Of a stretch of DNA of 64,000 bases, positions 35,264-47,607 are shown in pieces (positions within the stretch are counted from its first letter, which is position 1; each line of letters starts with the position of its first letter). A model generated the notes under the pieces. That model made no database searches, had not been told where the DNA came from, and was given only the letters and a program-made list of their open reading frames with translations. Origin of the DNA: Hyperoodon ampullatus (taxonomy: Eukaryota > Chordata > Mammalia > Artiodactyla > Ziphiidae); assembly GCA_949752795.1 (NCBI GenBank), contig CATKHW010000560.1, forward strand, positions 1 through 64,000. Direction: 5' to 3'. A program made the position numbers and the translations under genes.

Positions 35264-37025
35264 GGTCTCCTTTGGATTGTCAGAGAAGATAGGTGTATGT
35301 GCTGGGCGATCCCGTCTGTAGTTGAGAAGCCTGGAAAAAGGCAGTATCTCCCCCGTTCGAAAGGTAGATAGTGGCGGCCTCAAGGCGGACGGAAAGACAT
35401 TGCTGTTACCCGTCTTCTAGTCACCCTTAGGAATGCCTCCGTGAGGAAAGTGCGTTTTCTCCTGTGAATCCAGGTGGTCTCCAGTGCCTTGCTAGGAGCT
35501 CATCCCACGCTTGGCCGAGCTAAAGTGCGAAGCGAACGTGACCCCTAGCCTCAAGGTAAGCACGCGTGTTTCCTCTCAGCAAGGTTCGGTGTGCAGTCAT
35601 CTCCATGAACCCTGACTCGATGATAGAGTGCTTTAACTCCTCTACGGCTTTCCGTAGGCCTAAGAGTCACGTATGAATTCCCTACTGAGGGAGAGCGTGT
35701 GCACTGCGAGTGCCCTTTCTGTTTTCCGAGCCACATAACCCAGAACAGGCTGCTGGGGTCAACTCTGTCTACGCAGGGGGGAGGGCAATGAACTGATTCT
35801 CGCTTGCAGAGCATGCTGTCTACACGTGTTAGGCAGCCCCAGGGCAACGTTTTTGCCAGTATTACATTCAACCTGGCTCTCCCTCTGTGGAGGCCCTCTG
35901 AACTGCACTGAGAGGATCCCTGAGCCTGAAGCGCCTCCTGGCAACTCTTAACCTGTCACTCTCTCTTTGTGACGCAAGGTACACTGTAGGTCCAGCCTGA
36001 CAGCAAATACAGAAAAACCGGGGAAACTGTGAGGCGTGTGGTCGATCCAACGTCACCTAGGCCTGACTAAGTCACTAAGCGGGTAATAATGCTATTCCTG
36101 GCACGCAAAACACCCCGAGTCCCATGAAGCGTGATCATAGTGTGTCTGAAAGCCTCCTGCCGTCAGCCAGAGAGTGCTGGGCAATGCGCTGTGTGGGCAA
36201 GTTGGAAATTGGAGAATGTGGGAGGAGCCCGGCTTTCCCCCTTTGGAAAGCAACTTCGCTGCAGCTTCCAAGCCGCCTGATAAACCACACCACCGGGACA
36301 CTGTTCACTCCACCGATGCCTCTGAGGAACAGTGAGTTTCTCCAAAAGAAACCACGTGCTTGCGATTCCTTCCTGGGAGCCCACCCCAGGAGCATACTGC
36401 AGCTAAATCGCCAACTTAATGTGACCTCGGGTCTCGAGGTAAGGCGCACAGTTTCCCTTTGCCAGAGATAGGGGTGCACCAGTCTCCAGGACGTCTTAGC
36501 CAATGGACGGCTTTACCTTTAGTAGGCCTCACAGCGCTCAAGACTCTCACATGGGCGCTTCTTTCCAAGGAAGTACACGGTGTACCCAGAGCCTTCTGAG
36601 CACAGTCAAGGGATACACAGCTCTGGGAACATCATCCCTCACTATGCAGTTGGAAGGGCCGGGGACTAATGCGTTCTCTATGGCTAGCGTTCCACAGCTT
36701 TGAAGCGGCCTCAGGAACGTGGTTATTGGCAGGCTTTTGTTCCATGCGGGTCGGCCACGTTGAGGAAACCTAAGCTGCCCTGAAAGAAACCACCGGGGGC
36801 GCCAATGCAGTTTGGGGACTCCTGCCCGACGTCTCTCTAAGGGATGCGGAAACTGGCCTTTAGGTCCAGCCCGAAACGGAGATCCACCCTGAGCATTGCT
36901 GGGCATTTGCAACACCCAGAGTCACCGAGGCTCACTGAGGGCATTGAGAGGATTATGCCATTCACCACATGCAGGACACACTTCATCCAAAAGTTTCATC
37001 GCAAGAGGCTGAACTGTGTTCCGAG
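35264..37025 (+). repeat. Unit 21 (class 3, last AG-deleted unit)
   Basis: It has full class 3 features, yet it follows a class 1 unit directly. No later unit in the window lacks AG, so the trimer domain ends here. Confidence 0.95.
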
Positions 37026-38789
37026 GGTCTCCTTTGGATTGTCAGAGAAGATAGGTGTATGTGCTGGGCGATCCCGTCTGTAGTTGAGAAGCCTGGAAAA
37101 AGGCAGTGTCTCCCCCGTTCGAAAGGTAGATAGTGGCGGCCTCAAGGCGGACGGAAAGACATTGCTGTTACCCGTCTTCTAGTCACCCTTAGGAATGCCT
37201 CCGTGAGGAAAGTGCGTTTTCTCCTGTGAATCCAGGTGGTCTCCAGTGCCTTGCTAGGAGCTCATCCCACGCTTGGCCGAGCTAAAGTGCGAAGCGAACG
37301 TGACCCCTAGCCTCAAGGTAAGCACGCGTGTTTCCTGTCAGCAAGGTTCGGTGTGCAGGCATCTTCATGAACCCTGACTCGATGATAGAGTGCTTTAACT
37401 CCTCTACGGCTTTCCGTAGGCCTAAGAGAGTCACGTATGAATTCCCTACTGAGGGAGAGCGTGTGCACTGCGAGTGCCCTTTCTGTTTTCCGAGCCACAT
37501 AACCCTGAACAGGCTGCTGGGGTCAACTCTGTCTACGCAGGGGGGAGGGCAATGAACTGATTCTCGCTTGCAGAGCATGCTGTCTACACGTGTTAGGCAG
37601 CCCCAGGGCAACGTTTTTGCCAGTATTACATTCAACCTGGCTCTCCCTCTGTGGAGGCCCTCTGAACTGCACTGAGAGGATCCCTGAGCCTGAAGCGCCT
37701 CCTGGCAACTCTTAACCTGTCACTCTCTCTTTGTGACGCAAGGTACACTGTAGGTCCAGCCTGACAGCAAATACAGAAAAACCGGGGAAACTGTGAGGCG
37801 TGTGGTCGATCCAATGTCACCTAGGCCTGACTAAGTCACTAAGCGGGTAATAATGCTATTCCTGGCACGCAAAACACCCCGAGTCCCATGAAGCGTGATC
37901 ATAGTGTGTCTGAAAGCCTCCTGTCGTCAGCCAGAGAGTGCTGGGCAATGCGCTGTGTGGGCAAGTTGGAAATTGGAGAATGTGGGAGGAGCCCGGCTTT
38001 CCCCCTTTGGAAAGCAACTTCGCTGCAGCTTCCAAGCCGCCTGATAAACCACACCACCGGGACACTGTTCACTCCACCGATGCCTCTGAGGAACAGTGAG
38101 TTTCTCCAAAAGAAACCACGTGCTTGCGATTCCTTCCTGGGAGCCCACCCCAGGAGCATACTGCAGCTAAATCGCCAACTTAATGTGACCTCGGGTCTCG
38201 AGGTAAGGCGCACAGTTTCCCCTTTGCCAGAGATAGGGTGCACCAGTCTCCAGGACGTCTTAGCCAATGGACGGCTTTACCTTTAGTAGGCCTCACAGCG
38301 CTCAAGACTCTCACGTGGGCGCTTCTTTCCAAGGAAGTACACGGTGTACCCAGAGCCTTCTGAGCACAGTCAAGGGATACACAGCTCTGGGAACATCATC
38401 CCTCACTATGCAGTTGGAAGGGCCGGGGACTAATGCGTTCTCTATGGCTAGCGTTCCACAGCTTTGAAGCGGCCTCAGGAACGTGGTTATTGGCAGGCTT
38501 TTGTTCCAAGCGGGTCGGCCACGTTGAGGAAACCTAAGCTGCCCTGAAAGAAACCACCGGGGGCGCCAATGCAGTTTGGGGACTCCTGCCCGACGTCTCT
38601 CTAAGGGATGCGGAAACTGGCCTTTAGGTCCAGCCCGAAACGGAGATCCACCCTGAGCATTGCTGGGCATTTGCAACACCCAGAGTCACCGAGGCTCACT
38701 GAGGGCATTGAGAGGATTATGCCATTCACCACATGCAGGACACACTTCATCCAAAAGTTTCATCGCAAGAGGCTGAACTGTGTTCCGAG
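37026..38789 (+). repeat. Unit 22 (ggcatcttc, compensated indel pair, type A end)
   Basis: It shares ggcatcttc and the +C/-G pair (38218-38239) with units 3 and 34, but has a type A end with ccaagcgg. Private ccaatgtc at 37815. Confidence 0.95.
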
Positions 38790-40553
38790 GGTCTCCTTTG
38801 GATTGTCAGAGAAGATAGGTGTATGTGCTGGGCGATCCCGTCTGTAGTTGAGAAGCCTGGAAAAAGGCAGTGTCTCCCCCGTTCGAAAGGTAGATAGTGG
38901 CGGCCTCAAGGCGGACGGAAAGACATTGCTGTTACCCGTCTTCTAGTCACCCTTAGGAATGCCTCCGTGAGGAAAGTGCGTTTTCTCCTGTGAATCCAGG
39001 TGGTCTCCAGTGCCTTGCTAGGAGCTCATCCCACGCTTGGCCGAGCTAAAGTGCGAAGCGAACGTGACCCCTAGCCTCAAGGTAAGCACGCGTGTTTCCT
39101 GTCAGCAAGGTTCGGTGTGCAGCCATCTCCATGAACCCTGACTCGATGATAGAGTGCTTTAACTCCTCTACGGCTTTCCGTAGGCCTAAGAGAGTCACGT
39201 ATGAATTCCCTACTGAGGGAGAGCGTGTGCACTGCGAGTGCCCTTTCTGTTTTCCGAGCCACATAACCCTGAACAGGCTGCTGGGGTCAACTCTGTCTAC
39301 GCAGGGGGGAGGGCAATGAACTGATTCTCGCTTGCAGAGCATGCTGTCTACACGTGTTAGGCAGCCCCAGGGCAACGTTTTTGCCAGTATTACATTCAAC
39401 CTGACTCTCCCTCTGTGGAGGCCCTCTGAACTGCACCGAGAGGATCCCTGAGCCTGAAGCGCCTCCTGGCAACTCTTAACCTGTCACTCTCTCTTTGTGA
39501 CGCAAGGTACACTGTAGGTCCAGCCTGACAGCAAATACAGAAAAACCGGGGAAACTGTGAGGCGTGTGGTCGATCCAACGTCACCTAGGCCTGACTAAGT
39601 CACTAAGCGGGTAATAATGCTATTCCTGGCACGCAAAACACCCCGAGTCCCATGAAGCGTGATCATAGTGTGTCTGAAAGCCTCCTGTCGTCAGCCAGAG
39701 AGTGCTGGGCAATGCGCTGTGTGGGCAAGTTGGAAATTGGAGAATGTGGGAGGAGCCCGGCTTTCCCCCTTTGGAAAGCAACTTCGCTGCAGCTTCCAAG
39801 CAGCCTGATAAACCACACCACCGGGACACTGTTCACTCCACCGATGCCTCTGAGGAACAGTGAGTTTCTCCAAAAGAAACCACGTGCTTGCGATTCCTTC
39901 CTGGGAGCCCCCCCCAGGAGCATACTGCAGCTAAATCGCCAACTTAATGTGACCTCGGGTCTCGAGGTAAGGCGCACAGTTTCCCTTTGCCAGAGATAGG
40001 GGTGCACCAGTCTCCAGGACGTCTTAGCCAATGGACGGCTTTACCTTTAGTAGGCCTCACAGCGCTCAAGACTCTCACATGGGCGCTTCTTTCCAAGGAA
40101 GTACACGGTGTACCCAGAGCCTTCTGAGCACAGTCAAGGGATACACAGCTCTGGGAACATCATCCCTCACTATGCAGTTGGAAGGGCCGGGGACTAATGC
40201 GTTCTCTATGGCTAGCGTTCCACAGCTTTGAAGCGGCCTCAGGAACGTGGTTATTGGCAGGCTTTTGTTCCAAGCGGGTCGGCCACGTTGAGGAAACCTA
40301 AGCTGCCCTGAAAGAAACCACCGGGGGCGCCAATGCACTTTGGGGACTCCTGCCCGACGTCTCTCTAAGGGATGCGGAAACTGGCCTTTAGGTCCAGCCC
40401 GAAACGGAGATCCACCCTGAGCATTGCTGGGCATTTGCAACACCCAGAGTCACCGAGGCTCACTGAGGGCATTGAGAGGATTATGCCATTCACCACATGC
40501 AGGACACACTTCATCCAAAAGTTTCATCGCAAGAGGCTGAACTGTGTTCCGAG
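38790..40553 (+). repeat. Unit 23 (C8 run, type A end)
   Basis: The eight-C run is at 39908-39915, with ccaagcgg and gcactttgg as in unit 4. Private ctgactctcc at 39404 and aagcagcc at 39802. Confidence 0.95.
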
Positions 40554-42317
40554 GGTCTCCTTTGGATTGTCAGAGAAGATAGGTGTATGTGCTGGGCGAT
40601 CCCGTCTGTAGTTGAGAAGCCTGGAAAAAGGCAGTGTCTCCCCCGTTCGAAAGGTAGATAGTGGCGGCCTCAAGGCGGACGGAAAGACATTGCTGTTACC
40701 CGTCTTCTAGTCACCCTTAGGAATGCCTCCGTGAGGAAAGTGCGTTTTCTCCTGTGAATCCAGGTGGTCTCCAGTGCCTTGCTAGGAGCTCATCCCACGC
40801 TTGGCCGAGCTAAAGTGCGAAGCGAACGTGACCCCTAGCCTCAAGGTAAGCACGCGTGTTTCCTGTCAGCAAGGTTCGGTGTGCAGCCATCTCCATGAAC
40901 CCTGACTCGATGATAGAGTGCTTTAACTCCTCTACGGCTTTCCGTAGGCCTAAGAGAGTCACGTATGAATTCCCTACTGAGGGAGAGCGTGTGCACTGCG
41001 AGTGCCCTTTCTGTTTTCCGAGCCACATAACCCAGAACAGGCTGCTGGGGTCAACTCTGTCTACGCAGGGGGGAGGGCAATGAACTGATTCTCGCTTGCA
41101 GAGCATGCTGTCTACACGTGTTAGGCAGCCCCAGGGCAACGTTTTTGCCAGTATTACATTCAACCTGGCTCTCCCTCTGTGGAGGCCCTCTGAACTGCAC
41201 TGAGAGGATCCCTGAGCCTGAAGCGCCTCCTGGCAACTCTTAACCTGTCACTCTCTCTTTGTGACGCAAGGTACACTGTAGGTCCAGCCTGACAGCAAAT
41301 ACAGAAAAACCGGGGAAACTGTGAGGCGTGTGGTCGATCCAACGTCACCTAGGCCTGACTAAGTCACTAAGCGGGTAATAATGCTATTCCTGGCACGCAA
41401 AACACCCCGAGTCCCATGAAGTGTGATCATAGTGTGTCTGAAAGCCTCCTGCCGTCAGCCAGAGAGTGCTGGGCAATGCGCTGTGTGGGCAAGTTGGAAA
41501 TTGGAGAATGTGGGAGGAGCCCGGCTTTCCCCCTTTGGAAAGCAACTTCGCTGCAGCTTCCAAGCCGCCTGATAAACCACACCACCGGGACACTGTTCAC
41601 TCCACCGATGCCTCTGAGGAACAGTGAGTTTCTCCAAAAGAAACCACGTGCTTGCGATTCCTTCCTGGGAGCCCACCCCAGGAGCATACTGCAGCTAAAT
41701 CGCCAACTTAATGTGACCTCGGGTCTCGAGGTAAGGCGCACAGTTTCCCTTTGCCAGAGATAGGGGTGCACCAGTCTCCAGGACGTCTTAGCCAATGGAC
41801 GGCTTTACCTTTAGTAGGCCTCACAGCGCTCAAGACTCTCACATGGGCGCTTCTTTCCAAGGAAGTACACGGTGTACCCAGAGCCTTCTGAGCACAGTCA
41901 AGGGATACACAGCTCTGGGAACATCATCCCTCACTATGCAGTTGGAAGGGCCGGGGACTAATGCGTTCTCTATGGCTAGCGTTCCACAGCTTTGAAGCGG
42001 CCTCAGGAACGTGGTTATTGGCAGGCTTTTGTTCCAAGCGGGTCGGCCACGTTGAGGAAACCTAAGCTGCCCTGAAAGAAACCACCGGGGGCGCCAATGC
42101 AGTTTGGGGACTCCTGCCCGACGTCTCTCTAAGGGATGCGGAAACTGGCCTTTAGGTCCAGCCCGAAACGGAGATCCACCCTGAGCATTGCTGGGCATTT
42201 GCAACACCCAGAGTCACCGAGGCTCACTGAGGGCATTGAGAGGATTATGCCATTCACCACATGCAGGACACACTTCATCCAAAAGTTTCATCGCAAGAGG
42301 CTGAACTGTGTTCCGAG
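40554..42317 (+). repeat. Unit 24 (type A end)
   Basis: It has cagccatctcc, acccagaac, ccgtcag, gcccac, catggg and ccaagcgg. Private aagtgtgatc at 41422. Confidence 0.95.
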
Positions 42318-44080
42318 GGTCTCCTTTGGATTGTCAGAGAAGATAGGTGTATGTGCTGGGCGATCCCGTCTGTAGTTGAGAAGCCTGGAAAAAGGCAGTG
42401 TCTCCCCCGTTCGAAAGGTAGATAGTGGCCGCCTCAAGGCGGACGGAAAGACATTGCTGTTACCCGTCTTCTAGTCACCCTTAGGAATGCCTCCGTGAGG
42501 AAAGTGCGTTTTCTCCTGTGAATCCAGGTGGTCTCCAGTGCCTTGCTAGGAGCTCATCCCACGCTTGGCCGAGCTAAAGTGCGAAGCAAACGTGACCCCT
42601 AGCTTCAAGGTAAGCACGCGTGTTTCCTGTCAGCAAGGTTCGGTGTGCAGCCATCTCCATGAACCCTGACTCGATGATAGAGTGCTTTAACTCCTCTACG
42701 GCTTTCCGTAGGCCTAAGAGAGTCACGTATGAATTCCCTACTGAGGGAGAGCGTGTGCACTGCGAGTGCCCTTTCTGTTTTCCGAGCCACATAACCCTGA
42801 ACAGGCTGCTGGGGTCAACTCTGTCTACGCAGGGGGGAGGGCAATGAACTGATTCTCGCTTGCAGAGCATGCTGTCTACACGTGTTAGGCAGCCCCAGGG
42901 CAACTTTTTTGCCAGTATTACATTCAACCTGGCTCTCCCTCTGTGGAGGCCCTCTGAACTGCACTGAGAGGATCCCTGAGCCTGAAGCGCCTCCTGGCAA
43001 CTCTTAACCTGTCACTCTCTCTTTGTGACGCAAGGTACACTGTAGGTCCAGCCTGACAGCAAATACAGAAAAACCGGGGAAACTGTGAGGCGTGTGGTCG
43101 ATCCAACGTCACCTAGGCCTGACTAAGTCACTAAGCGGGTAATAATGCTATTCCTGGCACGCAAAACACCCCGAGTCCCATGAAGCGTGATCATAGTGTG
43201 TCTGAAAGCCTCCTGTCGTCAGCCAGAGAGTGCTGGGCAATGCGCTGTGTGGGCAAGTTGGAAATTGGAGAATGTGGGAGGAGCCCGGCTTTCCCCCTTT
43301 GGAAAGCAACTTCGCTGCAGCTTCCAAGCCGCCTGATAAACCACACCACCGGGACACTGTTCACTCCACCGATGCCTCTGAGGAACAGTGAGTTTCTCCA
43401 AAAGAAACCACGTGCTTGCGATTCCTTCCTGGGAGCCCACCCCAGGAGCATACTGCAGCTAAATCGCCAACTTAATGTGACCTCGGGTCTCGAGGTAAGG
43501 CGCACAGTTTCCCTTTGCCAGAGATAGGGGTGCACCAGTCTCCAGGACGTCTTAGCCAATGGACGGCTTTACCTTTAGTAGGCCTCACAGCGCTCAAGAC
43601 TCTCACGTGGGCGCTTCTTTCCAAGGAAGTACACGGTGTACCCAGAGCCTTCTGAGCACAGTCAAGGGATACACAGCTCTGGGAACATCATCCCTCACTA
43701 TGCAGTTGGAAGGGCCAGGGACTAATGCGTTCTCTATGGCTAGCGTTCCACAGCTTTGAAGTGGCCTTGGAACGTGGTTCTTGGCAGGCTTTTGTTCCAT
43801 GCGGGTCGGCCACGTTGAGGAAACCTAAGCTGCCCTGAAAGAAACCACCGGGGGCGCCAATGCAGTTTGGGGACTCCTGCCCGACGTCTCTCTAAGGGAT
43901 GCGGAAACTGGCCTTTAGGTCCAGCCCGAAACGGAGATCTACCCTGAGCATTGCTGGGCATTTGCAACACCCAGAGTCACCGAGGCCTACTGAGGGCATT
44001 GAGAGGATTAGGCCATTCACCACATGCAGGACACACTGCATCCAAAAGTTTCATCGCAGGAGGCCGAACTGTGTTCCGAG
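42318..44080 (+). repeat. Unit 25 (1763 bp, type C end)
   Basis: It has gtggccgcc at 42430, gcaaacg, aacttttttg, ggccaggg and gtggccttggaacg (one base shorter), with a type C end. It is the twin of unit 26. Confidence 0.95.
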
Positions 44081-45843
44081 GGTCTCCTTTGGATTGTCAG
44101 AGAAGATAGGTGTATGTGCTGGGCGATCCCGTCTGTAGTTGAGAAGCCTGGAAAAAGGCAGTGTCTCCCCCGTTCGAAAGGTAGATAGTGGCCGCCTCAA
44201 GGCGGACGGAAAGACATTGCTGTTACCCGTCTTCTAGTCACCCTTAGGAATGCCTCCGTGAGGAAAGTGCGTTTTCTCCTGTGAATCCAGGTGGTCTCCA
44301 GTGCCTTGCTAGGAGCTCATCCCACGCTTGGCCGAGCTAAAGTGCGAAGCAAACGTGACCCCTAGCTTCAAGGTAAGCACGCGTGTTTCCTGTCAGCAAG
44401 GTTCGGTGTGCAGCCATCTCCATGAACCCTGACTCGATGATAGAGTGCTTTAACTCCTCTACGGCTTTCCGTAGGCCTAAGAGAGTCACGTATGAATTCC
44501 CTACTGAGGGAGAGCGTGTGCACTGCGAGTGCCCTTTCTGTTTTCCGAGCCACATAACCCTGAACAGGCTGCTGGGGTCAACTCTGTCTACGCAGGGGGG
44601 AGGGCAATGAACTGATTCTCGCTTGCAGAGCATGCTGTCTACACGTGTTAGGCAGCCCCAGGGCAACTTTTTTGCCAGTATTACATTCAACCTGGCTCTC
44701 CCTCTGTGGAGGCCCTCTGAACTGCACTGAGAGGATCCCTGAGCCTGAAGCGCCTCCTGGCAACTCTTAACCTGTCACTCTCTCTTTGTGACGCAAGGTA
44801 CACTGTAGGTCCAGCCTGACAGCAAATACAGAAAAACCGGGGAAACTGTGAGGCGTGTGGTCGATCCAACGTCACCTAGGCCTGACTAAGTCACTAAGCG
44901 GGTAATAATGCTATTCCTGGCACGCAAAACACCCCGAGTCCCATGAAGCGTGATCATAGTGTGTCTGAAAGCCTCCTGTCGTCAGCCAGAGAGTGCTGGG
45001 CAATGCGCTGTGTGGGCAAGTTGGAAATTGGAGAATGTGGGAGGAGCCCGGCTTTCCCCCTTTGGAAAGCAACTTCGCTGCAGCTTCCAAGCCGCCTGAT
45101 AAACCACACCACCGGGACACTGTTCACTCCACCGATGCCTCTGAGGAACAGTGAGTTTCTCCAAAAGAAACCACGTGCTTGCGATTCCTTCCTGGGAGCC
45201 CACCCCAGGAGCATACTGCAGCTAAATCGCCAACTTAATGTGACCTCGGGTCTCGAGGTAAGGCGCACAGTTTCCCTTTGCCAGAGATAGGGGTGCACCA
45301 GTCTCCAGGACGTCTTAGCCAATGGACGGCTTTACCTTTAGTAGGCCTCACAGCGCTCAAGACTCTCACGTGGGCGCTTCTTTCCAAGGAAGTACACGGT
45401 GTACCCAGAGCCTTCTGAGCACAGTCAAGGGATACACAGCTCTGGGAACATCATCCCTCACTATGCAGTTGGAAGGGCCAGGGACTAATGCGTTCTCTAT
45501 GGCTAGCGTTCCACAGCTTTGAAGTGGCCTTGGAACGTGGTTCTTGGCAGGCTTTTGTTCCATGCGGGTCGGCCACGTTGAGGAAACCTAAGCTGCCCTG
45601 AAAGAAACCACCGGGGGCGCCAATGCAGTTTGGGGACTCCTGCCCGACGTCTCTCTAAGGGATGCGGAAACTGGCCTTTAGGTCCAGCCCGAAACGGAGA
45701 TCTACCCTGAGCATTGCTGGGCATTTGCAACACCCAGAGTCACCGAGGCCTACTGAGGGCATTGAGAGGATTAGGCCATTCACCACATGCAGGACACACT
45801 GCATCCAAAAGTTTCATCGCAGGAGGCCGAACTGTGTTCCGAG
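44081..45843 (+). repeat. Unit 26 (1763 bp, twin of unit 25)
   Basis: It carries the same diagnostic set as unit 25. It opens with gtgtctcc (44163) although it follows a type C end, an unusual pairing that marks the duplication joint. Confidence 0.95.
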
Positions 45844-47607
45844 GGTCTCCTTTGGATTGTCAGAGAAGATAGGTGTATGTGCTGGGCGATCCCGTCTGTA
45901 GTTGAGAAGCCTGGAAAAAGGCAGTATCTCCCCCGTTCGAAAGGTAGATAGTGGCGGCCTCAAGGCGGACGGAAAGACATTGCTGTTACCCGTCTTCTAG
46001 TCACCCTTAGGAATGCCTCCGTGAGGAAAGTGCGTTTTCTCCTGTGAATCCAGGTGGTCTCCAGTGCCTTGCTAGGAGCTCATCCCACGCTTGGCCGAGC
46101 TAAAGTGCGAAGCGAACGTGACCCCTAGCCTCAAGGTAAGCACGCCTGTTTCCTGTCAGCAGTGTTCGGTGTGCAGCCATCTCCATGAACCCTGACTCGA
46201 TGATAGAGTGCTTTAACTCCTCTACAGCTTTCCGTAGGCCTAAGAGAGTCACGTATGAATTCCCTACTGAGGGAGAGCGTGTGCACTGCGAGTGCCCTTT
46301 CTGTTTTCCGAGCCACATAACCCAGAACAGGCTGCTGGGGTCAACTCTGTCTACGCAGGGGGGAGGGCAATGAACTGATTCTCGCTTGCAGAGCATGCTG
46401 TCTAAACGTGTTAGGCAGCCCCAGGGCAACTTTTTTGCCAGTATTACATTCAACCTGGCTCTCCCTCTGTGGAGGCCCTCTGAACTGCACTGAGAGGATC
46501 CCTGAGCCTGAAGCGCCTCCTGGCAACTCTTAACCTGTCACTCTCTCTTTGTGACGCAAGGTACACTGTAGGTCCAGCCTGACAGCAAATACAGAAAAAC
46601 CGGGGAAACTGTGAGGCGTGTGGTCGATCCAACGTCACCTAGGCCTGACTAAGTCACTAAGCGGGTAATAATGCTATTCCTGGCACGCAAAACACCCCGA
46701 GTCCCATGAAGCGTGATCATAGTGTGTCTGAAAGCCTCCTGTCGTCAGCCAGAGAGTGCTGGGCAATGCGCTGTGTGGGCAAGTTGGAAATTGGAGAATG
46801 TGGGAGGAGCCCGGCTTTCCCCCTTTGGAAAGCAACTTCGTTGCAGCTTCCAAGCCGCCTGATAAACCACACCACCGGGACACTGTTCACTCCACCGATG
46901 CCTCTGAGGAACAGTGAGTTTCTCCAAAAGAAACCACGTGCTTGCGATTCCTTCCTGGGAGCCCACCCCAGGAGCATACTGCAGCTAAATCGCCAACTTA
47001 ATGTGACCTCGGGTCTCGAGGTAAGGCGCACAGTTTCCCTTTGCCAGAGATAGGGGTGCACCAGTCTCCAGGACGTCTTAGCCAATGGACGGCTTTACCT
47101 TTAGTAGGCCTCACAGCGCTCAAGACTCTCACGTGGGCGCTTCTTTCCAAGGAAGTACACGGTGTACCCAGAGCCTTCTGAGCACAGTCAAGGGATACAC
47201 AGCTCTGGGAACATCATCCCTCACTATGCAGTTGGAAGGGCCGGGGACTAATGCGTTCTCTATGGCTAGCGTTCCACAGCTTTGAAGCGGCCTCAGGAAC
47301 GTGGTTATTGGCAGGCTTTTGTTCCATGCGGGTCGGCCACGTTGAGGAAACCTAAGCTGCCCTGAAAGAAACCACCGGGGGCGCCAATGCAGTTTGGGGA
47401 CTCCTGCCCGACGTCTCTCTAAGGGATGCGGAAACTGGCCTTTAGGTCCAGCCCGAAACGGAGATCCACCCTGAGCATTGCTGGGCATTTGCAACACCCA
47501 GAGTCACCGAGGCTCACTGAGGGCATTGAGAGGATTATGCCATTCACCACATGCAGGACACACTTCATCCAAAAGTTTCATCGCAAGAGGCTGAACTGTG
47601 TTCCGAG
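45844..47607 (+). repeat. Unit 27 (cacgcctg haplotype, type A end)
   Basis: It carries the linked variants cacgcctg, agcagtgttc, ctacagctttcc and ctaaacg, with aacttttttg and cgttgcag. It is closest to unit 32. Confidence 0.95.

Larger units (their letters stand above)
8818..37025 (+). repeat. Trimeric higher-order repeat domain (units 6-21)
   Basis: Three unit classes follow one another. Position 1 is 1764 bp with AG retained, cttctgtcg, cgtagcag, gctcac and a type B end with cttcatcc. Position 2 is 1762 bp with AG deleted, cgttgcag, gctcac and a type B end with ctgcatcc. Position 3 is 1762 bp with AG deleted, ccgtcag, cgctgcag, gcccac, catggg and a type A end. The order 1-2-3 holds at units 6-8, 9-11, 12-14 and 17-19, with a 5,288-bp period. 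Units 15-16 and 20-21 are shortened to dimers of 3,526 bp. Unit 1 is also a position 3 unit, so a similar domain probably lies upstream of the window. Confidence 0.9.
33500..37025 (+). repeat. Shortened trimer 6 (units 20-21)
   Basis: A position 1 unit is followed directly by a complete position 3 unit, and position 2 is absent. The junction lies between the cttcatcc marker at the end of unit 20 (about 35218) and the ccgtcag marker of unit 21 (about 36157). No class-specific site resolves it further. Confidence 0.85.
42318..45843 (+). repeat. Recent tandem duplication (units 25-26)
   Basis: Two consecutive 1,763-bp units share features found nowhere else in the window. These are gtggccgcc near the start (42430 and 44193), a one-base deletion in gtggccttggaacg, and a type C end combined with the gcaaacg haplotype. 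I found no difference between them in the stretches compared. Confidence 0.85.
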
